This document shows positions 29,913 through 33,105 of a stretch of DNA of 33,105 nucleotides, one piece after another (positions within the stretch are counted from its first letter, which is position 1; each line of letters starts with the position of its first letter). Source of the DNA: Gammaproteobacteria bacterium (GTDB lineage: Bacteria > Pseudomonadota > Gammaproteobacteria > Steroidobacterales > Steroidobacteraceae); assembly GCA_029865465.1 (NCBI GenBank), contig JAOUGW010000010.1, positions 1-33,105 of the forward strand, written 5' to 3'. The notes below the pieces were generated by a model. That model saw only the letters and a list, made by a program, of their open reading frames with translations. It was not told the origin of the DNA and did no database searches. The position numbers and the translations under genes are program-made.

Positions 29913-32573
29913 ATAGCCGTCTCGTCCGACGAGCTCCTGGCCGGCACGACCTACGTCGCGCCCACTCGCCGCCTCGCCCATTTCCTGCGCGCCCGCCACG
30001 ACGCGGCCTGCCAGGCCCGGGGCCTGGGCGTCTGGCCGACGCCGGATGTGGTCACCTGGCCCGAACTGCTGCGTCGCCAGTTCGACGTCGACCGCGCGGC
30101 AGGCCGGACGACTGCCCGCTGGCTCGACACGAGCCACGGCCTGATCGCGTGGGAGCAGATCGTCCGCCGCGACGTGGACCTGCGGCCGGTCCTGCTGCCG
30201 TCCGGTCTCGGGGCGGTAGCGCAACACTCCTGGGAACTGCTCCATGCCTACCGTATCCCCGTCCGGGCCCTGGCCGGGGACGAAGGCCCGGAGGTCCAGG
30301 CGTTCGCCCGCTGGGCGGCGGAATTCGGCCGGTGGCTGGAGCAGGGCGGCTGGCTCGATCCCGCCCTGGCTTCGCTGTCGGTCGGTCCGTTGCCCGCCGA
30401 CACGCCGGTCGAATTCGTCGGCTTCGACCGCTGGACGCCGGCGCAGGCGGCGTTCATCGAACGGGTCGCGGGCCAGGGCGCGCGCGTCGCGGTGCGTCCA
30501 GCCGTACCGGCGGATGCGCCCCTCGACGCCCGCGCCGTCGAGTGCAACGACTTCGACGCCGAACTCGATACCGCCGCGCGCTGGGCCGCGCAGCGGTTGC
30601 AGGAGCAGCCGGACGAACGACTGGCCCTGATCGTGCCGCAGCTCGCTCGTGAGCGCGCGCGCGTTCGCCGCGTGCTCGACCGCGTGCTCGTTCCAGCCGC
30701 TGCGTTCACCGGCGGGCCTGTGCCCGAATCGATGGCCTATGAACTCGCGGCTGCGCGACCGTTGCTGGAGCGACCGGTGGTGTCTGCGGCACTCGACTGG
30801 ATCGCTGCCTGCATTGCCACTCCCGAACTGTCGGCGGCCGGCGCGCTGCTGCGCGGCGCACACGACGGAGCTGCGGCCAGCGAGTCGTACGCGCGCGCCG
30901 AACTCGACGTGATGCTCCGCAAGTCCGGCGTTCCGCAGGCCGGCCTCGATTACCTGGCGCGCGAGGCTCGCGCTCACGGTTGTCCCGCCACCGCGGCGCA
31001 GCTGCAGGCAGCAGCAGCGCGCGCACGAACCTGGACGGGATCGCGACTGCCGAGCCAGTGGGCACCCGAGTTCTTCGAATTGCTGCGCGCAGTCGGCTGG
31101 CCCGGTCCCGATCCCGCCAGCGCCGAGCACCAGGCCGTGCAGCGTCTGCAATCACTGCTCGGCGAATTCGGGGCGAGCGATGACGTCGCCGGTCCGCTGC
31201 GAGTGTCGGTCGCATTCGCACACTTGCGCGAACTGGCCGCCGGGACTGCGTTCGAACCGCAGGAGATCGCGGCTCCGCTGCTGGTGATCGACCCGGAAAC
31301 GGCGCTCGGCATGCACTTCGATGCGATCTGGGTGTGCGGACTCGATGCTGCGCGCTGGCCGCCACCGGCGAACCCGGACCCGTTCCTGCCGCGCGAGTTG
31401 CAGGCGAGGCAGGGGGTCCCCGGAGCGACGGCAGCGCTGTCCGAGCAGCAGGCCCGACGCACGCTGCAACGACTCGTGGTCGCGGCGGCCACGGCAATCT
31501 GCAGCGTGTCGCGCTTCGAGGACGAAGCGCCGTTGCTGCCGAGCGCGCTGGTCACTGGCCTGCCGCGCCTCGACTCGATTCCCTTGTGGCCCGGGGCACA
31601 GGCGTCGTCGGCGCAATTCGATGCGCGTCCCGCTCTCGACACGCTGCTCGATGGGTCGCTTCCCGCGTTTGCCCGGCAAGAGGTCGTGAAGGGCGGCAGC
31701 CGGCTGTTCGAATTGCAGGGCGCGTGCCCGTTCCGTGCCGCCGTCGAATTGCGCCTGGGCGGCGTCGAACTCGAGAACCCGGCCGCGGGCATCGCCGCCA
31801 CCGAACGCGGCAGGCTCGCGCATGCCGTGCTGCAGGCTTTCTGGAACGAGGTACGCGAGCAGGCCGTGCTGCTGGCGATGTCCGCCGGGCAGCGCGTCGC
31901 GACCCTGCGCACGCACGTGCAGGCGGTGCTGGCGCCGCTGCGTGCGACGGCCGACGAAGTCGGCATGCGCTTGCTCGACCTCGAGGAACGCTGGCTCGCG
32001 GCGCGCGTGCTCGAGCTGTTGCAGCAGGACGCGGAGCGCGCACCGTTCACGGTCGAGCTGGTCGAGGATGCGCGCGTGATCGACGTGGGAGGCGTGCAGA
32101 CGAAGATCGTGCTCGACCGTGTCGATCGTCTCGCGGACGGCACGCTGGCTGTCATCGACTACAAGACCGGTGCGGGCGCGAAGCCCGCCGCGTGGATGGG
32201 CGAGCGCCCGGAACTGCCGCAGCTGCCGCTCTATGTGCGTGCGGTCGGCCAGCACGATGTCGGCGCAGTCGCGTTCGGCATCGTCTGCAAGGGCAGCACC
32301 GGCTACCGCGGCTTCGCGCGGGAAGGCGCGGTGTTCCCTCAACTCAAGGCGTTCGATGCGGCCAGGGCTCCGTTCAAGGACTACGCGAGCTGGGACGACC
32401 TGCTGCAGGCCTGGAACACGCGCCTGGAGTCGCTGGCGAGGGAGCACGCCCAGGGCGACGCACGACTCGCGCCGAATCCGGCCAGGGCGTGCCGCTACTG
32501 CCACCTGCCCGGGGTCTGTCGTTCGGCACAGGCGCTCCAGGAAGCCGAGGAGGGCGACGATGCAGCCGTCTGA
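29913..32573 (+). CDS. AddB-like PD-(D/E)XK nuclease / DNA repair protein (5' end uncertain)
   Basis: Frame of ORF 30048-32573 extends upstream with homologous-looking N-terminus SSDELLAGTTYVAPTRRLAHFLRARHDAACQARGLGVWPTPDVVTWPELL; nuclease motif LAVIDYKTG; Cys set ACPFRA ... CRYCHLPGVC (C-x2-C-x5-C), as in iron-sulfur AddB-type nucleases. Confidence 0.8.
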   Translation: MAVSSDELLAGTTYVAPTRRLAHFLRARHDAACQARGLGVWPTPDVVTWPELLRRQFDVDRAAGRTTARWLDTSHGLIAWEQIVRRDVDLRPVLLPSGLGAVAQHSWELLHAYRIPVRALAGDEGPEVQAFARWAAEFGRWLEQGGWLDPALASLSVGPLPADTPVEFVGFDRWTPAQAAFIERVAGQGARVAVRPAVPADAPLDARAVECNDFDAELDTAARWAAQRLQEQPDERLALIVPQLARERARVRRVLDRVLVPAAAFTGGPVPESMAYELAAARPLLERPVVSAALDWIAACIATPELSAAGALLRGAHDGAAASESYARAELDVMLRKSGVPQAGLDYLAREARAHGCPATAAQLQAAAARARTWTGSRLPSQWAPEFFELLRAVGWPGPDPASAEHQAVQRLQSLLGEFGASDDVAGPLRVSVAFAHLRELAAGTAFEPQEIAAPLLVIDPETALGMHFDAIWVCGLDAARWPPPANPDPFLPRELQARQGVPGATAALSEQQARRTLQRLVVAAATAICSVSRFEDEAPLLPSALVTGLPRLDSIPLWPGAQASSAQFDARPALDTLLDGSLPAFARQEVVKGGSRLFELQGACPFRAAVELRLGGVELENPAAGIAATERGRLAHAVLQAFWNEVREQAVLLAMSAGQRVATLRTHVQAVLAPLRATADEVGMRLLDLEERWLAARVLELLQQDAERAPFTVELVEDARVIDVGGVQTKIVLDRVDRLADGTLAVIDYKTGAGAKPAAWMGERPELPQLPLYVRAVGQHDVGAVAFGIVCKGSTGYRGFAREGAVFPQLKAFDAARAPFKDYASWDDLLQAWNTRLESLAREHAQGDARLAPNPARACRYCHLPGVCRSAQALQEAEEGDDAAV

Positions 32574-33105
32574 CCTGCTGCAGGCTGACCGTGAGGCGCG
32601 CGCGAAGGCGTTGCGGGTCGACCGCAGCTTCATCGTCCAGGCGCCGGCGGGCTCGGGCAAGACCGAGCTGCTCACGCAGCGCTTCCTCGCGCTGCTCGCC
32701 GTCGTGGACCGGCCCGAAGCGCTGCTGGCCATCACGTTCACGCGCAAGGCCGCAGCGGAGATGCGCAACCGCATCCTGGAGTCGCTGCGCCAGTGCGAGG
32801 ACCCGCGGGCGCAACTGCGCGACGAGACGCGCGACCTGGCCCGTCGCGTGCTCGACGTCGATGCCCGCAACGACTGGGGCCTGCTGCGCAATCCGAGCCG
32901 GCTCCGCGTGCTCACGATCGATGCTCTCAACCAGTCGCTCGCACGGCGCCTGCCGGTGCTCTCTGGACTCGGCGCAGGGCTGGGCATCGACGAGGACGGC
33001 CTCGAGCTGTACGAGGAAGCCGCCGAACGCTTGCTCGCGCACCTGCCGTCGGACGATCCGCGCGTCGCGGAAGCGATCGCCATCCTGCTCGAGCACCTCG
33101 ACAAC
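32560..33105 (+). CDS. AddA/UvrD-like ATP-dependent helicase-nuclease subunit (3' truncated by window)
   Basis: MQPSDLLQADREARAKALRVDRSFIVQAPAGSGKTELLTQRFLALLAVVDRPEALLAITFTRKAAAEMRNRIL (Walker A, motif Ia); RLRVLTIDALNQSLARRLP; open to the window end; overlaps the upstream gene by 14 nt. Confidence 0.9.
   Translation, partial: MQPSDLLQADREARAKALRVDRSFIVQAPAGSGKTELLTQRFLALLAVVDRPEALLAITFTRKAAAEMRNRILESLRQCEDPRAQLRDETRDLARRVLDVDARNDWGLLRNPSRLRVLTIDALNQSLARRLPVLSGLGAGLGIDEDGLELYEEAAERLLAHLPSDDPRVAEAIAILLEHLDN

Overview
This 33.1-kb GC-rich window looks like a gammaproteobacterial chromosome (ZipA present, dksA-gluQ pair, rimP-nusA-infB order); a xanthomonad-like or related lineage is my inference. 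It is mostly conserved housekeeping DNA. In order: (i) the tail of a BON-like protein and a secreted M15/LAS-type peptidase; (ii) a tyrosine-catabolism cluster hpd-hmgA-fahA-aromatic aminotransferase; (iii) rimP-nusA-infB-rbfA-truB-rpsO-pnp; (iv) a minus-strand dksA-gluQ-phaR group; (v) smc-zipA-ligA followed by oppBCDF with no binding-protein gene; (vi) a NicO/RcnA-like transporter and an alaA-like aminotransferase; (vii) an AddB-like nuclease and the start of an AddA-like helicase. The least-explained signals are non-coding. First, two inverted, diverged copies of a roughly 140-nt two-hairpin element (27254-27393 and 27529-27668) sit between oppF and the transporter; their stems differ but stay self-complementary, while the loop and linkers are conserved. 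Second, two copies of a palindrome built from tandem G4N3 heptamers (G-quadruplex motif) abut the stop codons of hpd and phaR. Others worth a look: a 16-codon mini-ORF bridging oppD and oppF by ATGA/GTGA overlaps, tandem terminators ahead of rimP-nusA, a single-Cys DksA with a long basic N-terminal tail, and an AddB-like gene with no canonical start codon upstream of its apparent N-terminus. All calls come from reading the sequence; no searches were run.
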